Assembly: GCA_045632525.1 (NCBI GenBank)
Contig: JAZQWV010000027.1
Span: forward strand, 1 to 23,299
Direction: 5' to 3'
Length of the DNA stretch: 23,299 bases
Source of the DNA: Fimenecus sp045632525
GTDB taxonomy: Bacteria; Bacillota; Clostridia; Oscillospirales; Acutalibacteraceae
Shown: positions 7,384 through 14,783 of the stretch, piece by piece
How positions within the stretch are numbered: the stretch's first letter is position 1
Layout: the number at the start of each line of letters is the position of its first letter
Notes under the pieces: generated by a model
Told to the model about the DNA's origin: nothing
The model's database searches: none
The model's input: only the letters and a program-made list of their open reading frames with translations
Translations under genes and position numbers: made by a program

Positions 7384-7611
7384 TCACTTTTTTTGTTTTT
7401 TCTCGGGAACAGGGTCATACCCGCCGGGAAAAAGGGGATTACATCTTAAAAGTCTCAATACAGCAAGAAAAGAGCCTTTTAAGACTCCGTGCATTTCAAC
7501 TGCTTGTATTGCATATTGCGAACAGGTTGGATAATAACGGCATTTTGGCCCGAACAAAGGTGATATTTTTTTTTGATAAAACTTAATTGATTTAATTATG
7601 AACTGTTTCAT
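7384..7611 (-). CDS. yidD: Membrane protein insertion efficiency factor YidD
   Basis: Small membrane-associated protein thought to aid YidC-dependent insertion. The 75 residues match the family throughout: KFYQKKISPLFGPKCRYYPTCSQYA, HGVLKGSF, LRRL-type helix, then RCNPLFPGGYDPVP, with the three conserved cysteines. I chose the ATG at 7611, with GGTG upstream, over the TTG directly before it. The start lies inside rnpA (20-base overlap), a standard rnpA-yidD arrangement implying coupled translation. Confidence 0.94.
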   Translation of the reverse strand: MKQFIIKSIKFYQKKISPLFGPKCRYYPTCSQYAIQAVEMHGVLKGSFLAVLRLLRCNPLFPGGYDPVPEKKQKK

Positions 7612-7942
7612 CAATTACACCTGCTTCCTCTAATTGTGAAAGCATTAATTGTGCTATCTGTGTGCTTTTTTGATATTTTGTTCTTGACCTTGCAACAAAT
7701 ACGAAATCATAATTACCGTTTATTCTATCTTCAATTTCACGATAAGCTGCACGAATAACTCGTCTTGAACGGTTCCTTTCAACTGCATTGCCAATCTTTT
7801 TTGAAGTAGTTATCCCGATACGACAAATTCCCGCACGGTTTTTCATTACATAAGAAACCAGTGCAGGAGCCTGAATTGATTTACCTTTGCCGTACAGTCT
7901 GCGAAAATCGCAATTTTCTTTTAATGTTACTGTCCGTTTCAC
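7592..7942 (-). CDS. rnpA: Ribonuclease P protein component
   Basis: Protein subunit of RNase P, which binds the 5' leader of precursor tRNA and assists the catalytic RNA. The 116-residue protein has the start block LKENCDFRRLYGKGKS, the central substrate-binding region and the RNR motif KIGNAVERNRSRRVIRAAYRE, ending with YDFVFVARS. The start is GTG, with AAGGT about 10 bases upstream. That GTG overlaps the TGA of a six-codon ATG frame (MKVFKK), which may or may not matter. It follows rpmH by 24 bases, the near-universal pairing. The RNase P RNA gene is not in this window. Confidence 0.95.
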   Translation of the reverse strand: MKRTVTLKENCDFRRLYGKGKSIQAPALVSYVMKNRAGICRIGITTSKKIGNAVERNRSRRVIRAAYREIEDRINGNYDFVFVARSRTKYQKSTQIAQLMLSQLEEAGVIDETVHN

Positions 7943-7966
7943 TTTTTAAAAACCTTCATTGACAAA

Positions 7967-8101
7967 TTAATATGTCAATTGCTTTCTGCCCTTAGCTCTT
8001 CTACGAGCAAGTACCTTTCTGCCATTTCTGTCAGACATTCTCTTACGGAAGCCATGTTCCATCTTGCGATGACGCTTTTTAGGCTGATAAGTTCTCTTCA
8101 T
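7967..8101 (-). CDS. rpmH: 50S ribosomal protein L34
   Basis: The 44-residue, very basic protein begins MKRTYQPKKRHRKMEHGFRK and continues MSDRNGRKVLARRRAKGRK, the invariant L34 pattern. It is a small structural protein of the large subunit. Start ATG at 8101 with a strong GGAGGAG site 7 bases upstream. It is the first gene of the leftward transcript and follows a near-perfect promoter, as expected for a ribosomal protein beside the origin. Confidence 0.98.
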   Translation of the reverse strand: MKRTYQPKKRHRKMEHGFRKRMSDRNGRKVLARRRAKGRKQLTY

Positions 8102-8158
8102 TGTTTGCTCCTCCGTTTCATTTAATAGTCACACATGTAAAAATATCTGCGGATAGAC

Positions 8159-8187
8159 ATTATATAAAAATTTTGTCAACTTGTCAA
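8159..8187 (-). promoter_or_regulatory. Consensus housekeeping promoter of rpmH operon
   Basis: On the minus strand TTGACA (8187-8182), exactly 17 bases, then TATAAT (8164-8159): both boxes and spacing match the vegetative sigma-factor consensus perfectly. A second TTGACA starts 8 bases after the first, inside the spacer. Transcription would begin near 8151, giving a leader of about 50 bases before rpmH. Confidence 0.93.
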
Positions 8188-8382
8188 CTTTAAAAAATTA
8201 TAGAAAAAAATTCAATATATTTGGGTTTCATAATAAAAAAATAAAGTTTTCAACAATATCTTGTGTTTTATGTTGAAAACTCTGCTATAAAAATTTTATT
8301 TTTATTTTTTATTTTTGAAAAGTTGCACTATTTATATATATATAATATATGTATATTTATTTAATTTTTCCTTTAAAATTCA
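8188..8382. other. oriC: AT-rich upstream half of the origin region
   Basis: This part of the gene-free 8102-8532 stretch is almost entirely A and T, with long A/T runs and an alternating TA tract at about 8331-8350, and would melt easily. Its one ordered element is an inverted pair of TTTTCAACA motifs. Canonical TTATCCACA boxes are absent. The rest of 8102-8532 holds the rpmH leader and promoter, the dnaA promoter and the dnaA leader. Confidence 0.6.
8245..8281. repeat. Inverted pair of putative DnaA boxes upstream of dnaA
   Basis: AGTTTTCAACA (8245-8255) and its exact reverse complement (8271-8281) are separated by 15 bases. Each arm contains TTTTCAACA (8247-8255 plus; 8271-8279 minus), the same 9-mer found downstream of dnaA. 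It lies about 100 bases before the dnaA -35, suiting an origin sub-site or DnaA autoregulation. Confidence 0.6.
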
Positions 8383-8411
8383 TTGAAATTCGTTTTAAAG
8401 TGTGCTAAAAT
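8383..8411 (+). promoter_or_regulatory. dnaA promoter
   Basis: TTGAAA (8383-8388), 17 bases, then TAAAAT (8406-8411), each matching consensus at 5/6, with an extended -10 TG at 8403-8404. Transcription would start near 8418. The leader of about 115 bases contains an 8-bp bulged hairpin (AAAAACGC 8452-8459 with GCGGTTTTT 8468-8476). Confidence 0.78.
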
Positions 8412-8532
8412 TGATTATGTGTGATAGTGGGCAAGTACACTTATATTCACCAAAAACGCAAAATAACGCGGTTTTTATTGAAATTACAGCATTTTACCTG
8501 TTTTTATAAAAATAATTGAAAGGAAGATGAAA

Positions 8533-9852
8533 GTGAACTCATATTCAGAATTTTGGCAAGCTGTCTGTGGTTATTGTAAAGAAAATATGAATTCAATTGC
8601 ATATAATATGTGGATTGAACCCTTAAAGCTTATCAAACTTGAATCCGAAAGAGTTATTATTGCAGCACCTGGATTTAAAATTGATTTGATTATGGATAAA
8701 TATCGTCAACTTATTGAAGACGGTTTTTATAATGTTTTAGGTTTCAATGTTGAAATTGAACTTATTCCTTTTGAAAATGTTCCAAACGAAAAAGGTGAAG
8801 ACAATAAATCTTCATTTGATGGTGCAAATTATTCAAATATTGAAAATGCAAAACTCACCTTCAATAATTTCGTTGTTGGTCCATCAAATAAATTTGCTTA
8901 TACTGCATCAATGAGAGTTGCAGAAAATCCAGGTTCTGTTTTTAATCCACTTTTCATTTATGGAAATTCAGGACTTGGCAAAACTCACCTTCTCAATGCG
9001 ATTATTGAAAAAATCAAGAGTAATAACCCTGATGCAAACATTGTTTATACAACAAGTGAAAATCTCACTAATGAACTTTATTTTGCATTGCAGACAAAAA
9101 CAACTCACGATTTACATAATAAATACAGAACTTGCGATGCATTGCTTATTGACGATATTCAATTTATTGCAGGTAAAGCACAAACAGAAGAAGAAATTTT
9201 CCATACTTTTGACACATTAATTAAAGCAGGAAAACAAATTGTTTTGACATCGGACAAGCCACCAAGTGCTATTCCAAAAATTGAAGACAGACTTAAAACA
9301 AGATTTGAAAGTGGTCTTCTTTGTGATATTCAACCACCTGATTTTGAAACTAGAGTTGCAATCATTAAAGATAAAGCAAACGGACTTCGTTTTGAATTAC
9401 CAAATGATGTTTGTGGTTTCATTGCAGAAAACATTAAAAGTAATGTTCGTCAGATGGGTTCAGCAGTAAAAAATATTTATGCTTATTGTTCATTTAATGA
9501 TGTTTCACCAACAATTGAAGTTGCAAAAGAAGTTCTTAAAGATATTCTAATTACTAGCCAGCCAATAGGCGTTGTAATTGATAATATCATTGAAAAAGTT
9601 TCTTTTACTTTTGGTGTTACAGCTGAACAACTTAAAAGTGAGCGTCGTGATGCAAATATTAACAATGCAAGACAAGCAGCGATGTACATAATCAGAGAAA
9701 TTACTGATTTATCTCAGGATGAAGTTGGTAAAGTCTTTGGCAGAAATCATTCAACTGTTAACTCTTCACTTAAAAATGTTCAAAATAAAATCAATTCTGA
9801 TTCAAAATACAAGAACTTGATTAACGAAATTATTAAGAATATAAATGACTAA
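8533..9852 (+). CDS. dnaA: Chromosomal replication initiator protein DnaA
   Basis: AAA+ ATPase that binds origin boxes, forms a filament, opens the duplex and loads helicase. Using the GTG at 8533 the protein is 439 residues. It has domain I (FWQAVCGYCKENM...WIEPL), a short linker (about 83-105), and the AAA+ core with Walker A GNSGLGKT (144-151), Walker B LLIDDIQF and RLKTRFESGL. The C-terminal box-binding domain ends with FGRNHSTV. AGGA lies 8 bases before this GTG but only 2 before the ATG at 8527, so I prefer the GTG. Two oddities are visible: Asn405 replaces the near-invariant Asp of the DnaA signature (GRDH), and the sensor II segment reads NVRQMGSAV instead of NVRELEGAL. Confidence 0.98.
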   Translation: MNSYSEFWQAVCGYCKENMNSIAYNMWIEPLKLIKLESERVIIAAPGFKIDLIMDKYRQLIEDGFYNVLGFNVEIELIPFENVPNEKGEDNKSSFDGANYSNIENAKLTFNNFVVGPSNKFAYTASMRVAENPGSVFNPLFIYGNSGLGKTHLLNAIIEKIKSNNPDANIVYTTSENLTNELYFALQTKTTHDLHNKYRTCDALLIDDIQFIAGKAQTEEEIFHTFDTLIKAGKQIVLTSDKPPSAIPKIEDRLKTRFESGLLCDIQPPDFETRVAIIKDKANGLRFELPNDVCGFIAENIKSNVRQMGSAVKNIYAYCSFNDVSPTIEVAKEVLKDILITSQPIGVVIDNIIEKVSFTFGVTAEQLKSERRDANINNARQAAMYIIREITDLSQDEVGKVFGRNHSTVNSSLKNVQNKINSDSKYKNLINEIIKNIND

Positions 9853-10010
9853 GATTTCGACACTTTTCAAAGTTTCAACAATCAAGTTTTCAACAAGTTA
9901 GTTTATAACTTTTGTTTTGACAACTAATTAAAGACTTTTCAAAGCAGAAAAAAATCCTGTTAAGCCCTGTAAATAAAGAAAAAACAGAGTTTTCGACAGT
10001 TTAAACCGAC
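9853..10010. other. oriC: Downstream half of oriC with four putative DnaA boxes
   Basis: The 214-base dnaA-dnaN gap carries four same-strand copies of a DnaA-box-like 9-mer: ATTTCGACA (9854-9862), GTTTCAACA (9872-9880), TTTTCAACA (9887-9895) and TTTTCGACA (9990-9998). The last two each match the TTATCCACA consensus at 7 of 9. The arrangement, boxes upstream and downstream of dnaA, is that of the bipartite B. subtilis origin. Confidence 0.72.
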
Positions 10011-10011
10011 T

Positions 10012-10056
10012 CTACTACTAATACTATTCTTTTTATTATTTTTTATTCTTTTAAAG
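10012..10056 (+). other. DnaA-trio-like unwinding element
   Basis: Thirteen bases after the last box comes CTA CTA CTA ATA CTA TTC (10012-10029), read on the other strand as 3'-GAT repeats, followed by a tract of T and A only. This resembles the DnaA-trio plus AT-rich unwinding site described for B. subtilis, in the same box orientation and the same dnaA-dnaN position. The fourth triplet departs from the [G/A]A[T/A] consensus. Confidence 0.68.
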
Positions 10057-10066
10057 GAGAATGTTT

Positions 10067-11188
10067 ATGAAATTTATCTGTTCCTCACAAATTCTCAGCG
10101 AAGCTTGTATGAATGTTCAAAGAGCAACATCAACAAAGTCATCAAACCTTCCAACAATTGAAGGTATTTTAATAAAAGCAGAAAACGACAGAATTATGCT
10201 CACAGGTTATGACCTTGAAGTTGGAATTATTACATCTGTTGCAGGTCGAGTTGAACAAACTGGTAGCATTATTCTCAATGCAAAAATTCTTTGCGATATT
10301 TTGAAAAATGTTCCTGATGACCTTGTTTCAATTGAATGTGATGACCGTCTTATTTGTAAAATTAAGAGCGGTGACTCAGAATTTTCAATTATGGGCTTCT
10401 CAGAAGCTGATTATCCTGAACTTCCATCAGTATCAGGTGGTTTTCCAATTGTTGTAGGCGGCGAAATTCTTAAAGATATGGTTAAAAAGACTATTTTTGC
10501 TGCTGCAGAAAATGATTCAAAGGTTATTCACACAGGTATTCGTTTTGAAGTTACAGGTGGTAATATTCGTCTTGTTTCAGTTGACGGTTATAAACTTGCA
10601 ATCAGAAACGAAAAAATTGATTATAACGGCGAAGAAAAAATATTTGTTGTTCCAAAGAAAACACTTAATGAAGTTGTAAAACTTATCGGGGATAACTGTG
10701 AAACAATTTCAATGGTTGTTGCTTCTCGTCATATTCTTTTTGAATGTGGTAATTATGTAATTATTTCTCGTCTTCTTGAAGGTGAATTTTTAAGTTATAA
10801 AGCAGCAATTCCAACAACTGCAAAAACAGAAGTTAAAGTTAATACAAGAAATCTTATCAGCAGTATTGAAAGAACATCACTTATTATTACTGAAAGAATT
10901 AAGAGTTATGTAAGATGTATTTTTGATACAGAGTCAATCAGAATTTCAAGTACAACTGCACTTGGTACTGCAAATGACAGAATTCTTGCAGATATTCAGG
11001 GTGAAAGAGTTGAAATTGGTTTTAATAACAAATATCTTCTTGATGCTCTTAAAGTTTGTGATTCAGATGAAATCACACTTCGCCTTAATGGTGCAACTTC
11101 ACCAATTATTATGGTACCAGAAGATGATGGTTCACTCATCTATGAAAGAAGTTTCTTGTTTATGGTACTTCCTGTAAGGATGAACTGA
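10067..11188 (+). CDS. dnaN: DNA polymerase III sliding clamp (beta subunit)
   Basis: Ring-shaped dimer that tethers DNA polymerase III and many repair proteins to DNA. The 373-residue length is typical of three clamp folds. It begins MKFICSSQILSEACMNVQRA, and later blocks such as GFSEADYPELP and VSVDGYKLAIRN are characteristic. It ends FLFMVLPVRMN, the region forming the peptide-binding groove. Two ATGs are near: the one at 10067 lies 7 bases from AAAGGAG, the one at 10061 only 1 base, so 10067 is taken. It follows the downstream origin half and precedes rlbA by one base. Confidence 0.97.
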   Translation: MKFICSSQILSEACMNVQRATSTKSSNLPTIEGILIKAENDRIMLTGYDLEVGIITSVAGRVEQTGSIILNAKILCDILKNVPDDLVSIECDDRLICKIKSGDSEFSIMGFSEADYPELPSVSGGFPIVVGGEILKDMVKKTIFAAAENDSKVIHTGIRFEVTGGNIRLVSVDGYKLAIRNEKIDYNGEEKIFVVPKKTLNEVVKLIGDNCETISMVVASRHILFECGNYVIISRLLEGEFLSYKAAIPTTAKTEVKVNTRNLISSIERTSLIITERIKSYVRCIFDTESIRISSTTALGTANDRILADIQGERVEIGFNNKYLLDALKVCDSDEITLRLNGATSPIIMVPEDDGSLIYERSFLFMVLPVRMN

Positions 11189-11189
11189 T

Positions 11190-11432
11190 ATGAAAAAAAT
11201 TTCAGCGAGAATTAAACAAAAAGAGCACAGACAAATTCAAATAGATAGCGATTTTATCAGACTTGATGCATTGTTAAAGCTTGTTAATGCAGTTATGACA
11301 GGTGGCCATGCAAAAATTGTTATTCAAGAAGGCGATGTTAAAGTTAACGGTGAAACTTGCACTGCTCGTGGCAAAAAAATTCATTCCGGTGAAAAGGTTG
11401 AATTTGACGGCGTTGTTTATGAGGTTATCTGA
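11190..11432 (+). CDS. rlbA: S4-domain RNA-binding protein RlbA (YaaA)
   Basis: Small S4-fold protein found between dnaN and recF in Firmicutes and reported to be ribosome-associated. Of its 80 residues, the S4 core runs from IRLDALLKL through GGHAKIVIQEGDVKVNGE to RGKKIHSGEKVEF. The first 17 residues are a basic extension beyond the roughly 70-residue homologues. ATG start with AAGGA inside the end of dnaN. The TGA overlaps the recF ATG by one base (TGATG). Identity is sure from motif and position; cellular role is less well known. Confidence 0.92.
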   Translation: MKKISARIKQKEHRQIQIDSDFIRLDALLKLVNAVMTGGHAKIVIQEGDVKVNGETCTARGKKIHSGEKVEFDGVVYEVI

Positions 11433-12526
11433 TGCATGTTAATGAGATAAAAATAGAAAATTTCCGTAATATTGATTTTATGGGGATTTTTCCGCACAAA
11501 GAAATAAATGTTATATATGGTCAAAATGGACAAGGTAAAACAAATCTTTTAGAGGCAATCTGGCTTTTTACAGGATGTAAAAGTTTTAGAAATTCAAAAG
11601 ATAGTGAGCTTATTCAGTTTGATAGTGAAAATTCAAAAATTTCAATGAGCTTTGAAACTGCTCTTCGTGAAAATAACGCGTCAATTTTTATTGAAAAAAA
11701 ACGAATGGCAAGTCTTAACGGCGTAAATCTTGGGTCACCAAGAGAATTGATTGGAAAATATTATGCCGTTGTGTTTTCACCAATACATTTATCTCTTATT
11801 AAAGACGGACCAATAAACAGAAGAAAATTTATTGATACTGCAATCAGTCAGACAGATAATGTGTATGCAAAAAAACTTACATATTTTAACCATCTGATAA
11901 CACAAAAAAATGCGTTGCTTAAAAACGCGGCAGAAAATTCTTCACTTTTAGATACTCTTGATATCTGGGATGAAAAAATTGCACTTGCAGGTGCAGATGT
12001 AATTGTTGACAGAATTAATTACATTAAAAAATTGCAAGTAAAAGCAAGTGAAATTTATAATGGCATTTCAGGTGAAAAAGAAGAACTCACAATTAAATAT
12101 TTAAGTAATGTGAGATATGAAAGTGAAGATAGACAAGACATTGCGAGAATATATTTTGAAAGTATGTTAAAACATCGTCCAAACGATTTGTATCTTAAAA
12201 ATACAACAAATGGACCTCACAGAGATGATATTGACATTTCAATAAATGGTATTTCTGCAAGAAAATTTGGCTCACAAGGTCAACAGAGAAGTGCTTCCCT
12301 TGCACTTAAACTTGGTGAAGCAGAAATTATTAAAGATTTAAAAGGTGAGCATCCAATAATTTTGCTTGACGATGTTATGAGTGAGCTTGATAGTACAAGA
12401 CAAAACTATATTCTTAATAAAATGACAGGAAAACAAGTTTTCATTACTTGTTGCGAAAAAGAGACTATTTCTCGTCTTCACGCAGGTAAAGTATTTAAGA
12501 TAGAAAACGGAAAAGCGGTGGACTGA
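11432..12526 (+). CDS. recF: DNA replication and repair protein RecF
   Basis: SMC-like ABC ATPase that with RecO and RecR loads RecA on gapped DNA. The 364-residue protein has Walker A GQNGQGKT (30-37), the family N-terminus VNEIKIENFRNI, the ABC signature region FGSQGQQRSASLALKL, and Walker B with D-loop IILLDDVMSELD. Start and stop both overlap neighbours by one base (TGATG), so it is translationally coupled to rlbA and remB. All ATPase motifs are intact. Confidence 0.97.
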   Translation: MHVNEIKIENFRNIDFMGIFPHKEINVIYGQNGQGKTNLLEAIWLFTGCKSFRNSKDSELIQFDSENSKISMSFETALRENNASIFIEKKRMASLNGVNLGSPRELIGKYYAVVFSPIHLSLIKDGPINRRKFIDTAISQTDNVYAKKLTYFNHLITQKNALLKNAAENSSLLDTLDIWDEKIALAGADVIVDRINYIKKLQVKASEIYNGISGEKEELTIKYLSNVRYESEDRQDIARIYFESMLKHRPNDLYLKNTTNGPHRDDIDISINGISARKFGSQGQQRSASLALKLGEAEIIKDLKGEHPIILLDDVMSELDSTRQNYILNKMTGKQVFITCCEKETISRLHAGKVFKIENGKAVD

Positions 12527-12783
12527 TGTATTTGAATATTGGTCAAGATACAGTTATTTTGGACAAAGATATTTTAGGCATCTTTGACCTTGATAATACA
12601 ACTGTTATGAAATCAACAAGAGAATATATAAACACGGCTTCTAAAAAAGGTGAATGTATAACTGTGTCTTTTGAAGAATTACCAAAATCCTTTGTAGTTA
12701 CAACAAAAGATGATGACAGAAAAGTTTATATCTCACCATTTAACACATCAACAATATTTAAAAGATTAAAGGCAAATATTTAA
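12526..12783 (+). CDS. remB: Extracellular matrix regulator RemB-like (DUF370)
   Basis: 85-residue member of the RemA/RemB family; in B. subtilis RemB (YaaB), encoded at this same recF-gyrB position, affects matrix gene expression. The sequence has IFDLDNTTVMKSTREYI, then ELPKSFVVT and VYISPFNTSTIFKR, all typical of the YaaB type. It starts within the recF stop (TGATG). No other DNA-binding motif is visible and its role in this organism is inferred. Confidence 0.88.
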   Translation: MYLNIGQDTVILDKDILGIFDLDNTTVMKSTREYINTASKKGECITVSFEELPKSFVVTTKDDDRKVYISPFNTSTIFKRLKANI

Positions 12784-12810
12784 AAGTCAAAGTTTTGACG
12801 GAGGAAAAAA

Positions 12811-14772
12811 ATGAGCGACCAAATTAAAAACATTGAAGAACAAGAAGTTATGGACACGGTCGTAACTGAAACATACGACGCGTCTGCTATTCAGGTTCTT
12901 GAAGGACTTGAAGCAGTTAGAAAAAGACCGGGTATGTATATCGGTTCAACAGGTCCTAAAGGACTTCATCACTTGGTTTATGAAATCGTTGACAACTCAA
13001 TCGACGAAGCACTTGCAGGTTATTGTACTCACATTGAAGTTGAGATTTTACCTGATGATATTATTACAGTACGCGACAATGGTCGTGGTATTCCTGTTGG
13101 TATCAATGAACAACAAGGACTTCCTGCGGTTACTGTTGTTTTGACAGTTCTCCACGCAGGTGGTAAATTCGGCGGTAGTGGTTATAAGGTTTCAGGTGGT
13201 TTGCACGGTGTTGGTTCATCAGTAGTAAACGCTCTTTCTGAATGGTTTGAAGTAGAAGTTAGTCAGAATGGCCATGTTCACCATCAGAGATTTGAAAGAG
13301 GTAACATTGTTACAGACCTTAAAGTCATAGGTGACACAGAAGAAACAGGTACATTTATTAAATTTAAGGCTGACCCTGAAATTTTCACAGAAACAACTGT
13401 TTATGAATATGAAGTTTTACAAAGAAGACTTCGTGAACAGGCATTCCTCAATGCTGGTCTTTCAATTACACTCACAGATAAACGCGACGAAGAAAATATC
13501 GTAACAGAAGAATTCTGCTATGAGGGTGGTATTAAATCATTCGTTGATTATATCAACACAAGTCGTGGTCTTACACCTGTAACAGATGATATTATGCATT
13601 TCACAACTGTTAGCGGTGACAGAAGTGCAGAAGTTTCAATCTCATATAACGATGGTTACAATGAAATTATTTTGAGTTTCGCTAACGGTGTTCGTACAAT
13701 CGACGGTGGTACTCACGAAAACGGTTTCAAAACTGCACTCACTCGTGTATTCAATGAATACGGCAGAAAGTTCAAACTCTTAAAGGATAACGATAAAAAC
13801 CTTTCAGGTGATGATGTCCGTGAAGGTCTTACAGCTGTTATCAGCGTAAAACTTACAGAAGCAGAATTTGAAGGACAAACAAAAGGTAAGCTCGGTAATA
13901 CTGAAATGCAGACAATCGTGTCAAAGATGATGTATGAAAAGCTTATGACATATTTTGAAGAAAATCCACAGGCTGCAAAGGCAATTTTCAATAAAGCACT
14001 TGATGCATCTCGCGCTCGTGAAGCTGCAAGAAAAGCAAGAGATAGTGCAAGAAGAAAATCAGCACTTGAAGGCAATTCACTTCCTGGTAAACTTGCAGAC
14101 TGTATTGATAAAAATCCTGAAAATACTGAAATTTTCATCGTCGAAGGTGACTCTGCGGGTGGTTCTGCTAAAGAAGGCAGAGATAACAGAATTCACGCAA
14201 TTCTTCCACTTTGGGGTAAAATGCTCAACGTTGAAAAGGCAAGAATTGACAAGGTTATCGGTAACGACAAATTAACACCTGTTGTTACAGCACTTGGCAC
14301 TGGTATCGGTGAAGAATTTAATATCGAAAAACTTCGTTATCATAAAATTGTTATTATGGCCGATGCCGACGTCGATGGTCAGCATATCAGAACACTTCTT
14401 CTCACATTCTTCTTTAGATATATGAGAGATTTGATTGATGGTGGATTTATTTATATCGCTCAACCACCACTTTTCAAAATCAGTAAGGGTAAGCGCCATG
14501 AATATGCTTTCTCTGATGAACAAAGAGATGCTCTTCTTGAAGAAATGGGTGCAAATTGTGACGTTCAGAGATATAAGGGTCTTGGTGAAATGGACCCTGA
14601 ACAGTTGTGGGAAACAACAATGGACCCTGCAACTCGAACAATGCTTCGAGTAACACTTGAAGATGCTATGGAAGCAGACGAAACATTCTCAATTCTTATG
14701 GGTGACAAGGTTGAGCCTCGTCGTGAGTTTATTGAGAAAAATGCAAAGTATGTTAAGAATCTTGACATTTAA
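12811..14772 (+). CDS. gyrB: DNA gyrase subunit B
   Basis: ATPase subunit of gyrase, which introduces negative supercoils. The 653-residue protein has the GHKL ATP site (DNSIDEALAG with N62; RDNGRGIPVG), GLHGVGSSVVNALS, the TOPRIM acidic motifs EGDSAGGSAKEGRDN and MADADVDGQHIRT, and the tail YKGLGEMDPEQLWETTMDP that contacts GyrA. It lacks the Gram-negative insertion, as expected. The segment LPLWGKMLNVEKAR has Trp where many species have Arg or Lys; I recall this from clostridial cluster IV relatives. GGAGG precedes the ATG. gyrA follows after 11 bases. Confidence 0.97.
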   Translation: MSDQIKNIEEQEVMDTVVTETYDASAIQVLEGLEAVRKRPGMYIGSTGPKGLHHLVYEIVDNSIDEALAGYCTHIEVEILPDDIITVRDNGRGIPVGINEQQGLPAVTVVLTVLHAGGKFGGSGYKVSGGLHGVGSSVVNALSEWFEVEVSQNGHVHHQRFERGNIVTDLKVIGDTEETGTFIKFKADPEIFTETTVYEYEVLQRRLREQAFLNAGLSITLTDKRDEENIVTEEFCYEGGIKSFVDYINTSRGLTPVTDDIMHFTTVSGDRSAEVSISYNDGYNEIILSFANGVRTIDGGTHENGFKTALTRVFNEYGRKFKLLKDNDKNLSGDDVREGLTAVISVKLTEAEFEGQTKGKLGNTEMQTIVSKMMYEKLMTYFEENPQAAKAIFNKALDASRAREAARKARDSARRKSALEGNSLPGKLADCIDKNPENTEIFIVEGDSAGGSAKEGRDNRIHAILPLWGKMLNVEKARIDKVIGNDKLTPVVTALGTGIGEEFNIEKLRYHKIVIMADADVDGQHIRTLLLTFFFRYMRDLIDGGFIYIAQPPLFKISKGKRHEYAFSDEQRDALLEEMGANCDVQRYKGLGEMDPEQLWETTMDPATRTMLRVTLEDAMEADETFSILMGDKVEPRREFIEKNAKYVKNLDI

Positions 14773-14783
14773 GAGGTAAAAAA

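Noticed and set aside
8311..8325. TTTTCAAAA on the minus strand as a seventh DnaA box
   Set aside because: It lacks the conserved ACA end, and similar TTTTCAAA strings recur at 9864 and 9937, so I left them out.
8527..8532. ATG at 8527 as the dnaA start
   Set aside because: It lies only 2 bases after AGGA; the GTG at 8533 has proper spacing. The difference is two residues, so this stays open.
9917..9945. TTGACA (9917-9922) as a dnaN promoter
   Set aside because: No -10-like hexamer is found 16-18 bases downstream, so it does not stand as a promoter.
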